Below are positions 1 to 5,704 of a stretch of DNA of 7,247 nucleotides, in pieces. This DNA is from Sporichthyaceae bacterium. GTDB lineage: Bacteria; Actinomycetota; Actinomycetes; JACCUZ01. Each line of letters begins with the position of its first letter. The first letter of the stretch is position 1. The stretch spans positions 1-7,247 of the forward strand of contig JACCUZ010000316.1 of NCBI GenBank assembly GCA_013698395.1, read 5' to 3'. Position numbers and translations under genes: made by a program. The notes below the pieces were generated by a model. The model searched no databases, had not been told where the DNA came from, and worked only from the letters and a program-made list of their open reading frames with translations.

Positions 1-2265
1 GCTCCCCCCAGACCGCGCTTGGCGCCCCGCTCGGCGCAGCTGCTCGAAGGGCTCAACGACCAGCAGCGCGCTGCCGTGGTCCACGAGGGGTCACCGCTGC
101 TGATCGTCGCCGGAGCCGGCTCGGGCAAGACGCGGGTGCTGACCCACCGGATCGGCCACCTGCTCGGTGCCCGCAACGTCCATCCCGGCGCGGTGCTCGC
201 CATCACCTTCACCAACAAGGCGGCCGGGGAGATGAAGGAGCGGGTGGCCGCCCTCGTCGGAAACCGGGCCAAGGTCATGTGGGTGAGCACGTTCCACTCC
301 GCGTGCGTGCGCATCCTTCGCCGCGAGGCCAAGCACGTCGGTCTGTCCTCCAGCTTCTCGATCTACGACGCGGCCGACTCGCAGCGGTTGATGACGTTGG
401 TGTGCCGGGAGCTGGACCTCGACCCCAAGCGCTACAACCCACGGTCCTTCTCGGTGCAGGTGAGCAACCTCAAGAACGAGCTGGTCGACCACGAGACGTT
501 CGCGGGCCGGGCGCAGACCCATATCGAGCAGACGCTGGCCGAGGCCTACGCGCTCTACCAACGCCGCCTGCGGCAGGCCAACGCTCTGGACTTCGATGAT
601 CTGATCATGACCACAGTCAACGTGCTGCAGGTCTTCCCGGACGTCGCGGAGCACTACCGGCGGCGGTTCCGCCATGTCCTAGTCGATGAGTATCAGGACA
701 CCAACCATGCGCAGTACGTCCTGGTCCGCGAGCTGGTCGGCGACGGCATCGAGGGCTCCTCGACGGCCGAGCTGTGCGTGGTCGGCGACGCCGACCAGTC
801 CATCTACGCCTTCCGCGGCGCGACGATCCGCAACATCCTGGCCTTCGAGCAGGACTACCCCTCCGCGCGCACGATCCTGCTCGAGCAGAACTACCGGTCC
901 ACCCAGACGATCCTCTCCGCGGCCAACGCTGTCATCTCCCGTAACGCGGGCCGCAAGCCCAAGAACCTCTGGTCCGACGCCGGGCCGGGGGAGCAGGTCG
1001 TCGGGTACGTCGCCGACAACGAGCACGACGAGGCGTCCTTCGTCGCCGGTGAGGTCGACCGGCTTGCCGACGACGAAGGCGTCACCCACTCCCAGATTGC
1101 GATCTTCTACCGCACGAACGCTCAGTCCCGGGTCTTCGAGGAGGTCTTCATCCGGGTGGGCCTGCCCTACAAGGTCGTCGGGGGGGTCCGCTTCTACGAG
1201 CGGCGGGAGGTGCGCGACGCCCTGGCCTATCTGCGCCTGCTCGCGAACGCCGAGGACACCGTCTCCCTGCGCCGCATCATCAACGTCCCCAAGCGGGGCA
1301 TCGGCGACCGTGCCGCAGCGTGCCTGGAGGCCCTGGCGCAGCGCGAAAACCTCTCCTTCGCCGAGGCGCTTCGACGTTGCGAGGATGCCTACGGCCTCGC
1401 CGCTCGGTCACTAGCCGCGCTGCAGGGTTTCCGTCAGCTCGTCGATGACCTGCGCACTCTGGTGGAGGCCGGGACCGGGCCGGCGACCGTGCTCGAGGCG
1501 GTTCTCGAACGCACCGGTTACGCCGCGGAGCTGGCCGGGTCGGCCGACCCGCAGGACCAGACCCGGCTGGAGAACCTTCAGGAGCTGGTCTCGGTCGCGC
1601 GCGAGTTCGAGGAGGCGAACTCTGTCGGCGACGGCGGGGGCACGTTGACCGACTTTCTCGAGCAGGTGGCCTTGGTCGCCGACTCCGACGAGATCCCCGA
1701 CGCCGACGACGCCGACGACCCCGACCCCCAGTCGACCGGGGTCGTGACGCTGATGACGTTGCACACGGCGAAGGGACTGGAGTTCCCGGTCGTGTTCCTG
1801 ACCGGGCTCGAGGACGGGATCTTCCCGCATCAGCGTTCCCTCGCCGACCCCGGCGAGCTCGAGGAGGAGCGCCGGCTGGCCTACGTCGGCATCACCCGTG
1901 CCCAGCAGCGGCTCTACCTGAGCCGCTCGGTCGTACGCAGCGCCTGGGGGTCGCCGCAGCACTATCCGGCGTCAAGGTTCCTGGAGGAGATCCCCCCAGA
2001 GCTCCTCGACTGGCGGCGCGAGGAGTCGACCGTCACCTCGGTGCCGGCGGTCGCCTCGCTCGCAGCTCGCAGCAGTGCCCGCTCGCCGGGGAACCGCGCC
2101 GTGCCGCACCTCGAGCCGGGGAACCGGGTGACCCATGACACCTTCGGGATGGGCACGGTCGTGGCGGTGGAGGGGGTGGGCGAGCGGGCGGTCGCCTCGA
2201 TCGACTTCCGTGCTCAGGGGGTCAAGCGGTTGTTGCTTCGCTATGCGCCGGTGGAGAAGCTGTAG
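1..2265 (+). CDS. pcrA: ATP-dependent 3'-5' DNA helicase PcrA (UvrD/Rep, superfamily 1A), 5' end open
   Basis: This is an SF1A helicase that unwinds DNA 3' to 5' in nucleotide-excision and replication-linked repair and can act on RNA polymerase. The frame is open to the window edge. The first usable start in view is TTG at 19 (748 aa), but the Pro/Arg-rich frame continues upstream, so the true start probably lies outside. Counting from that TTG, Walker A AGAGSGKTR is at 31-39, motif Ia ITFTNKAAGEM at 62-72, Walker B LVDEYQD at 221-227, motif III VVGDADQSIYAFRGA at 254-268, motif IV QNYRS at 290-294, motif V LHTAKGLEF at 581-589 and motif VI RRLAYVGITRA at 618-628. The last ~55 residues, ending RLLLRYAPVEKL, match the PcrA Tudor-like module known to contact RNA polymerase. 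An acidic Asp-rich linker (about 555-570) sits just before motif V. All catalytic motifs are intact. The gene converges with the M23 gene. Confidence 0.96.
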   Translation, partial: APPRPRLAPRSAQLLEGLNDQQRAAVVHEGSPLLIVAGAGSGKTRVLTHRIGHLLGARNVHPGAVLAITFTNKAAGEMKERVAALVGNRAKVMWVSTFHSACVRILRREAKHVGLSSSFSIYDAADSQRLMTLVCRELDLDPKRYNPRSFSVQVSNLKNELVDHETFAGRAQTHIEQTLAEAYALYQRRLRQANALDFDDLIMTTVNVLQVFPDVAEHYRRRFRHVLVDEYQDTNHAQYVLVRELVGDGIEGSSTAELCVVGDADQSIYAFRGATIRNILAFEQDYPSARTILLEQNYRSTQTILSAANAVISRNAGRKPKNLWSDAGPGEQVVGYVADNEHDEASFVAGEVDRLADDEGVTHSQIAIFYRTNAQSRVFEEVFIRVGLPYKVVGGVRFYERREVRDALAYLRLLANAEDTVSLRRIINVPKRGIGDRAAACLEALAQRENLSFAEALRRCEDAYGLAARSLAALQGFRQLVDDLRTLVEAGTGPATVLEAVLERTGYAAELAGSADPQDQTRLENLQELVSVAREFEEANSVGDGGGTLTDFLEQVALVADSDEIPDADDADDPDPQSTGVVTLMTLHTAKGLEFPVVFLTGLEDGIFPHQRSLADPGELEEERRLAYVGITRAQQRLYLSRSVVRSAWGSPQHYPASRFLEEIPPELLDWRREESTVTSVPAVASLAARSSARSPGNRAVPHLEPGNRVTHDTFGMGTVVAVEGVGERAVASIDFRAQGVKRLLLRYAPVEKL

Positions 2266-2277
2266 CGCACCGCGCTA
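2263..2277. terminator. Stop-to-stop palindrome between pcrA and the M23 gene
   Basis: TAGCGC-ACC-GCGCTA is a perfect 6-bp inverted repeat with a 3-nt loop. Its left edge is the pcrA TAG stop and its right edge is the TAG stop of the convergent peptidase gene read on the other strand. No U-tract follows on either strand, so it would be an intrinsic terminator of the short GC-hairpin type often proposed in actinobacteria, or merely a transcript 3'-end stabiliser. The structure is seen directly; its function is inferred. Confidence 0.5.
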
Positions 2278-3009
2278 GATGCGCACGCCTTGGCGGCGCA
2301 ACCAGGTCAGCGGGGGAACGGGGTCACCGCCGCCGGGACGCACCTCGAGGTGCAGGTGGTCCCCGGTCGAGTTACCGGTGGAGCCGACCGAGCCGATGAT
2401 CTCCCCGGCCTTGACCGTGCCGTCTGTCCGCGTGATGCCCAACAGATGGCAGTACCACGTGACCGTGCCGTCGGCGTGCTCGACAACGATCTTGTTCCCG
2501 TAGGCGCCGTCGTAGCCGGTGGACACGATCCGGCCGTCCCCGACCGAGCGCACCGGCGAGCCGGCCGGCGCCGCGAAGTCCTGGCCGGTGTGGGTGCCGC
2601 TCCACAGTCCCCAGTCGCCGAAGCCGGCAGTCAGCCGGAACGCGACCACCGGCAGCACCCACTTCGGGCGTCGGGCCTCCGCCTCGGCGCGCGCCTGCTC
2701 GGCGGCTTGCTGAGCGGCCCTGATCATGGACACCCGGGCGACGCGCAACCGGCTGGCCCGTTCCTCCTGCTGCTCGGCGAGGGTGTCGCGCAGCGCTACG
2801 GCGGAGATCTGGACCCGCTGCGGCGCGTCGGTGCTGGAAGTCTGCGCCGTGGAGGTGGACGATGCCGCCTGTCGTGCGTCACCGATGGCGTCGGGCACGT
2901 TGATCCCGCTCACCGTGAACGCGGCGAGGGTCGCTGCAGTGACGTACGCCGGGCCGCCGGTGTTCTTCGGTCGGCGATGACGTCCGCGGGCATGGCGGCG
3001 AGGTGGCAC
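2275..3009 (-). CDS. M23 family (LytM-type) peptidoglycan endopeptidase, membrane-anchored or secreted
   Basis: This is a probable zinc metallo-endopeptidase that cuts peptide cross-links in peptidoglycan outside the cell. With the GTG at 3009 as start the protein is 244 aa. It has a basic N-terminus (RRHARGRHRR), a weakly hydrophobic signal or anchor segment at about 21-38, a Ser/Thr-rich linker, a charged Ala/Glu/Arg coiled coil at about 67-115, and an M23 domain from about 118 to the end. Zinc ligands H140 and D144 (HTGQD) and H220 (in HLHLE at 218-222), with the catalytic-type histidine H188 (YCHL), are all present, so the enzyme should be active. In-frame starts at 3078 (GTG), 3096 (TTG) and 3234 (ATG) were considered. 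The last would overlap icmB, and the first two place coding sequence over the promoter elements. A weak GAGG lies 11 nt upstream of 3009. The domain call is firm and the start is moderate. Confidence 0.88.
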   Translation of the reverse strand: MPPRRHARGRHRRPKNTGGPAYVTAATLAAFTVSGINVPDAIGDARQAASSTSTAQTSSTDAPQRVQISAVALRDTLAEQQEERASRLRVARVSMIRAAQQAAEQARAEAEARRPKWVLPVVAFRLTAGFGDWGLWSGTHTGQDFAAPAGSPVRSVGDGRIVSTGYDGAYGNKIVVEHADGTVTWYCHLLGITRTDGTVKAGEIIGSVGSTGNSTGDHLHLEVRPGGGDPVPPLTWLRRQGVRI

Positions 3010-3085
3010 GGGGGGAAGGGCCTCGTCGTGGGGGGAGGGGGGACGCGCGACGATAACGGAAGGGTTACGGGGGAACACAACGGGG
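3010..3085 (+). repeat. G-run cluster in the divergent control region
   Basis: The + strand has G runs at 3010-3015, 3018-3020, 3030-3035, 3037-3042, 3062-3064, 3069-3073 and 3082-3085, with matching C runs on the other strand. Four or more runs of at least three G are present, enough for intramolecular G-quadruplexes, although one loop (3021-3029) is 9 nt. The M23 leader RNA would carry the C-rich strand. A regulatory role is speculative; the composition is seen directly. Confidence 0.45.
3050..3068 (-). promoter_or_regulatory. Candidate promoter of the M23 gene with an MtrA-like direct repeat
   Basis: Read on the - strand, GTAAC-N6-GTTAT (3068 to 3053) overlaps a TANNNT -10 box, TATCGT (3055-3050). 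The implied start of transcription is near 3043, giving a leader of about 35 nt before the GTG at 3009. The spaced repeat resembles the GTNAC-N6-GTNAC class described for MtrA/AfsQ1-type response regulators, with one base off in the second half. MtrA is known to control cell-wall hydrolases in actinobacteria, which suits this gene. The -35 region is weak (TTGTGT, 19 bp away), as expected for an activated promoter. The site identity is inferred. Confidence 0.4.
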
Positions 3086-3118
3086 TACTTGTTCAAACCC
3101 GGTCCAACACGTAACGGA

Positions 3119-3131
3119 TAGGCTGCGGACG
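3119..3131 (+). promoter_or_regulatory. Probable leaderless promoter of icmB
   Basis: A TANNNT -10 hexamer, TAGGCT (3119-3124), is followed by 6 nt and then directly by the GTG start at 3131, the geometry of leaderless actinobacterial transcripts. No Shine-Dalgarno sequence precedes the GTG. No good -35 is seen at 16-18 bp; TTGTTC (3089-3094) is too far. A GTAAC half-site at 3111-3115 lies just upstream of the -10. Confidence 0.5.
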
Positions 3132-3544
3132 TGACCGCCAGCGGACCGGTGCGCGTCGTCGTCGCGAAGCCGGGGCTCGACGGACACGACCGCGGCGCGA
3201 AGGTGGTGGCCCGGGCCTTACGCGACGCCGGCATCGAAGTGATCTACACCGGCTTGCACCAGACACCCGAGCAGATCGTCGAAACCGCGATCCAGGAAGA
3301 CGCTGACGCCATCGGGATGTCGGTCCTCTCCGGGGCCCACATGACGCTGTTCGCCCGGGTGATCGATTTGCTGCGGGAGCGCGACGCGAGCGACATCGTC
3401 GTCTTCGGCGGTGGCATTGTCCCCGTCGCTGACCTCCCCGAGCTCGAGCAGATGGGCGTCGCAAGAATCTTCACCCCTGGCGCGACCACCGGAGAGATCG
3501 TCTCCTGGGTGCGCGAGAACCTCGGCGAGCGCTCGACCGCCTGA
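3131..3544 (+). CDS. icmB: Stand-alone cobalamin-binding small subunit of an acyl-CoA mutase (IcmB type)
   Basis: This 137-aa cytosolic protein is a single B12-binding Rossmann-like domain, the usual size of IcmB, the small subunit of isobutyryl-CoA mutase and its relatives. It binds adenosylcobalamin base-off/His-on and works with a separate catalytic large subunit. The signature is complete: D17-x-H19-x-x-G22 in LDGHDRG (H19 the lower cobalt ligand), S64-V-L66 in SVLSGAH, and G93-G-G95 in VFGGGIVP. The sequence from KPGLDGHDRGAK through TGLHQTPEQIV closely resembles streptomycete IcmB as I recall it. Partners could instead be a methylmalonyl-, hydroxyisobutyryl- or other acyl-CoA mutase large subunit, none of which is in the window, so the substrate is not settled. 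The GTG start lies 6 nt after a -10 box. The gene is divergent from the M23 gene and 56 bp upstream of sucC. Confidence 0.85.
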   Translation: MTASGPVRVVVAKPGLDGHDRGAKVVARALRDAGIEVIYTGLHQTPEQIVETAIQEDADAIGMSVLSGAHMTLFARVIDLLRERDASDIVVFGGGIVPVADLPELEQMGVARIFTPGATTGEIVSWVRENLGERSTA

Positions 3545-3566
3545 CCCGTCGGGGTCGCCCCGGTCA
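3542..3566 (+). terminator. Hairpin spanning the icmB stop codon
   Basis: The outer stem TGACC (3542-3546) pairs with GGTCA (3562-3566), and the inner stem GGGG (3551-3554) pairs with CCCC (3558-3561) around a TCG loop, with a 4-nt bulge on the left arm. The icmB TGA stop is the first three bases of the outer stem. No U-tract follows. It would separate icmB from the independently promoted sucC; function is inferred. Confidence 0.4.
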
Positions 3567-3587
3567 CGGCACGAACGCGCCTGGAGT

Positions 3588-3601
3588 TACGCTCCGGACC
3601 G
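3588..3601 (+). promoter_or_regulatory. Probable leaderless promoter of sucC
   Basis: A TANNNT hexamer, TACGCT (3588-3593), lies 7 nt before the GTG start at 3601, the spacing expected if transcription begins at the start codon. The only SD-like sequence, GGAG at 3583-3586, is 14 nt away, too far for normal use and upstream of the -10. The -35 is poor. This suggests sucC-sucD is a transcription unit of its own. Confidence 0.5.
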
Positions 3602-4791
3602 TGGACCTTTTCGAGTACCAGGCCAGAGACCTGTTCGAGAAGCACGGTGTGCCGGTCCTCGGCGGTGCCGTTGCGGAGACGCCGGAGGAGGCCCGGTCAG
3701 CAGCCGAGCGGCTGCTGCCCGAAGGGGGCGGGAAGGTCGTCGTCAAGGCGCAGGTGAAGACCGGTGGCCGCGGCAAGGCAGGCGGAGTGAAGTTGGCATC
3801 GTCGGCGGAGGAGGCGGAGCAGGTCGCCGCCCAGATCCTTGGCATGGACATCAAGGGTCACACCGTGCACCGAGTGATGCTGGCGCCGGCTGCGGAGATC
3901 GCCGAGGAGTACTACTTCTCAGTGCTGCTTGACCGTGCCAACCGCACCTACCTCGCGATGGCGTCGCGCGAGGGTGGGGTCGAGATCGAGAAGCTCGCGG
4001 TCGAGAAGCCTGAAGCGCTGGCTCGGGTCGGTGTCGACGCCATCGAGGGCATCGACGAGGCAAGGGCGCGCGACATCGCGGCACAAGGGGGCTTTCCCGC
4101 CGACCTCATAGAGGAGGTTGCCGCTGTGATCGTCAAGCTGTGGGGTGTCTTCGTTGCCGAGGACGCCACGCTGGTCGAGGTCAACCCGCTCGTGCGCACC
4201 GGCGACGGTCGGGTGATCGCCCTCGACGGCAAGGTCACCCTGGACGGCAACGCCGACTTCCGTCACGCCGACCACGCGACGCTGGAGGACTCGCACGCCG
4301 CCGACCCGCTCGAGGCCAAGGCGAAGGAGAAGGACCTCAACTACGTCAAGCTCGATGGTTCGGTCGGCGTCATCGGCAACGGTGCCGGGTTGGTGATGTC
4401 CACGCTCGACGTCGTGGCGTACGCCGGTGAGGCCCACGGCGGTGTGAAGCCCGCGAACTTCCTCGACATCGGTGGTGGCGCCTCGGCCGAGGTGATGGCC
4501 AACGGACTCGAGATCATCCTCGGCGACCCCGACGTGCGCTCGGTGTTCGTCAACGTCTTCGGCGGCATCACGGCGTGCGACGCGGTGGCCAACGGGATCG
4601 TGCAAGCCTTCGGTCTGCTGGAGGAGAGAGGCGACGAGATCAGCCATCCGCTGGTCGTACGGCTCGACGGCAACAACGCCGACGAGGGCCGCCGCATCCT
4701 GAACGAGGCTCAGCTGCCGCTGCTGGAACAGGTGGACACCATGGACGGCGCCGCGCAGCGGGCCGCCGAACTGGCTGCGGCGGGGAGGTAG
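3601..4791 (+). CDS. sucC: Succinyl-CoA synthetase (succinate-CoA ligase, ADP-forming) beta subunit
   Basis: This is the beta subunit of the TCA-cycle enzyme that interconverts succinyl-CoA plus ADP/Pi with succinate, CoA and ATP. It holds the nucleotide site and, with SucD, forms the active site. The 396 aa compare with 388 in E. coli. An ATP-grasp domain covers about 1-235, with the nucleotide-binding stretch KAQVKTGGRGKAGG at 49-62 and magnesium-binding residues in EVNPLV (E193, N195) and D215 of LDGNADF. The CoA-ligase domain follows, with GVIGNGAGLVM at 256-266, LDIGGGASAEV at 288-298 and VNVFGGITACD at 317-327. No key residue is missing. The GTG start gives the standard N-terminus MDLFEYQARDLFEKHGVPV. 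Its position seven bases after a -10 box implies a leaderless message. Translation of sucD begins 5 bp after this stop, so the two are surely co-transcribed. Nucleotide specificity (ATP or GTP) cannot be read with certainty. Confidence 0.97.
   Translation: MDLFEYQARDLFEKHGVPVLGGAVAETPEEARSAAERLLPEGGGKVVVKAQVKTGGRGKAGGVKLASSAEEAEQVAAQILGMDIKGHTVHRVMLAPAAEIAEEYYFSVLLDRANRTYLAMASREGGVEIEKLAVEKPEALARVGVDAIEGIDEARARDIAAQGGFPADLIEEVAAVIVKLWGVFVAEDATLVEVNPLVRTGDGRVIALDGKVTLDGNADFRHADHATLEDSHAADPLEAKAKEKDLNYVKLDGSVGVIGNGAGLVMSTLDVVAYAGEAHGGVKPANFLDIGGGASAEVMANGLEIILGDPDVRSVFVNVFGGITACDAVANGIVQAFGLLEERGDEISHPLVVRLDGNNADEGRRILNEAQLPLLEQVDTMDGAAQRAAELAAAGR
4784..4788 (+). promoter_or_regulatory. sucD: Ribosome binding site of sucD inside the sucC 3' end
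   Basis: GGAGG, with 8 nt to the ATG at 4797, overlaps the final sense codons of sucC. It decides the sucD start over the longer open frame and indicates translational coupling. Confidence 0.8.
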
Positions 4792-4796
4792 GGGTC

Positions 4797-5681
4797 ATGG
4801 CGATCTGGCTGACCGAGCGCTCGAAGATCATCGTTCAGGGCATCACCGGCTCCGAAGGCACCAAGCACACCAGGCGCATGGTGGCCTCAGGCGCGTCCGT
4901 CGTCGGTGGGGTCAACCCGCGCAAGGCAGGGACCGTCGTGGAGGCGGAAGGAGCGAGCATCCCGGTCTTCGCATCCGTCGGCGAGGCGATGAAGGAGACC
5001 GGCGCCGACACCACGGTCGTCTTCGTACCGCCTGCGTTCGCGAAGGACGCGGTGGTCGAGGCCGTCGATGCCCAGATCCCGCTCGCCGTGGTCATCACCG
5101 AGGGCATCCCGGTCCATGACACGGCGTCGTTCTTCCAGTACGCCATCAACAGCGGGGCCACCAGGATCATCGGACCCAACTGTCCGGGACTGATCAGCCC
5201 GGGCAAGTCGAACGCGGGCATCATCCCGGCTGACATCACCCAGGCCGGCCGCATCGGGCTCGTCTCGAAGTCGGGGACGCTGACCTACCAGATGATGTAC
5301 GAGCTCCGGGACATCGGTTTCTCGACCTGCGTCGGCATCGGGGGTGACCCGGTGATCGGCACGACCCATATCGACTGCCTCGCTGCGTTCCAGGCCGACG
5401 ACGAGACCCAGGCCATGGTCATGATCGGCGAGATCGGTGGCGACGCCGAGGAGCGGGCTGCGGCCTACATCAAGGACAACGTGACCAAGCCGGTCGTGGG
5501 CTACGTCGCGGGGTTCACCGCTCCCGAGGGCAAGACCATGGGCCACGCCGGAGCCATCGTCTCGGGCTCGTCAGGCACCGCCGCCGCCAAGCAGGAGGCG
5601 CTCGAGGCCGTCGGCGTCAAGGTAGGCAAGACCCCGTCCGAGACCGCCCGCCTGATGCGCGAGGTGATGACCTCCCGCTGA
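4797..5681 (+). CDS. sucD: Succinyl-CoA synthetase (succinate-CoA ligase) alpha subunit
   Basis: This is the alpha subunit of succinyl-CoA synthetase. It binds CoA and carries the histidine that is transiently phosphorylated. At 294 aa it is close to the usual ~290. The N-terminal CoA-binding Rossmann domain shows QGITGSEGTKHT at 14-25, and GPNCPGLISPG lies at 126-136. The ligase domain contains GEIGG at 211-215 and the phospho-histidine H250 in GKTMGHAGAIVSG. The reading frame is open further upstream, but the ATG at 4797 is preceded by a strong GGAGG (4784-4788) at 8 nt spacing and gives the family N-terminus MAIWLTERSKIIVQG. The Shine-Dalgarno sequence lies inside the last codons of sucC, favouring coupled translation and balanced subunits. 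The gene ends 11 bp before a convergent membrane-protein gene. Confidence 0.97.
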   Translation: MAIWLTERSKIIVQGITGSEGTKHTRRMVASGASVVGGVNPRKAGTVVEAEGASIPVFASVGEAMKETGADTTVVFVPPAFAKDAVVEAVDAQIPLAVVITEGIPVHDTASFFQYAINSGATRIIGPNCPGLISPGKSNAGIIPADITQAGRIGLVSKSGTLTYQMMYELRDIGFSTCVGIGGDPVIGTTHIDCLAAFQADDETQAMVMIGEIGGDAEERAAAYIKDNVTKPVVGYVAGFTAPEGKTMGHAGAIVSGSSGTAAAKQEALEAVGVKVGKTPSETARLMREVMTSR

Positions 5682-5704
5682 CCGGCTGGGGGTCAGCCGG
5701 CTGG
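5677..5704. terminator. Bidirectional terminator candidate with two competing hairpins at the sucD / membrane-protein junction
   Basis: Two perfect 7-bp stems share bases. CCGGCTG (5682-5688) pairs with CAGCCGG (5694-5700) around a 5-nt loop. GCTGACC (5677-5683) pairs with GGTCAGC (5691-5697) around a 7-nt loop. The second takes in both stop codons: TGA of sucD (5679-5681) and TCA (5693-5695), the complement of the opposing TGA. CCGGCTGG also recurs as a direct repeat (5682-5689 and 5697-5704). There is no T-tract on either side. Serving both convergent genes is the likely role. Confidence 0.55.

Noticed and set aside
1411..1962. Long antisense and out-of-frame open frames within pcrA, sucC and sucD (for example 1411-1962 -, 686-1414 +, 3919-4647 -, 4887-5546 -)
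   Set aside because: High GC suppresses stop codons in all frames. The products are low-complexity Arg/Pro/Ser or Val/Asp/Gly strings with no recognisable motif, and the sense frames are certain genes.
3010..3130. A riboswitch (for example of the c-di-AMP type often found before actinobacterial cell-wall hydrolase genes) upstream of the M23 gene
   Set aside because: The leader is only about 35 nt by the best promoter and shows no conserved riboswitch core that I can recognise; the region is mostly homopolymer runs.
2275..3234. The longest possible M23 reading frame, starting with ATG at 3234
   Set aside because: It would overlap the 5' end of icmB by over 100 bp and read through both promoters. 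The extra N-terminal residues are antisense-like in composition and the basic leader plus hydrophobic segment follow the GTG at 3009.
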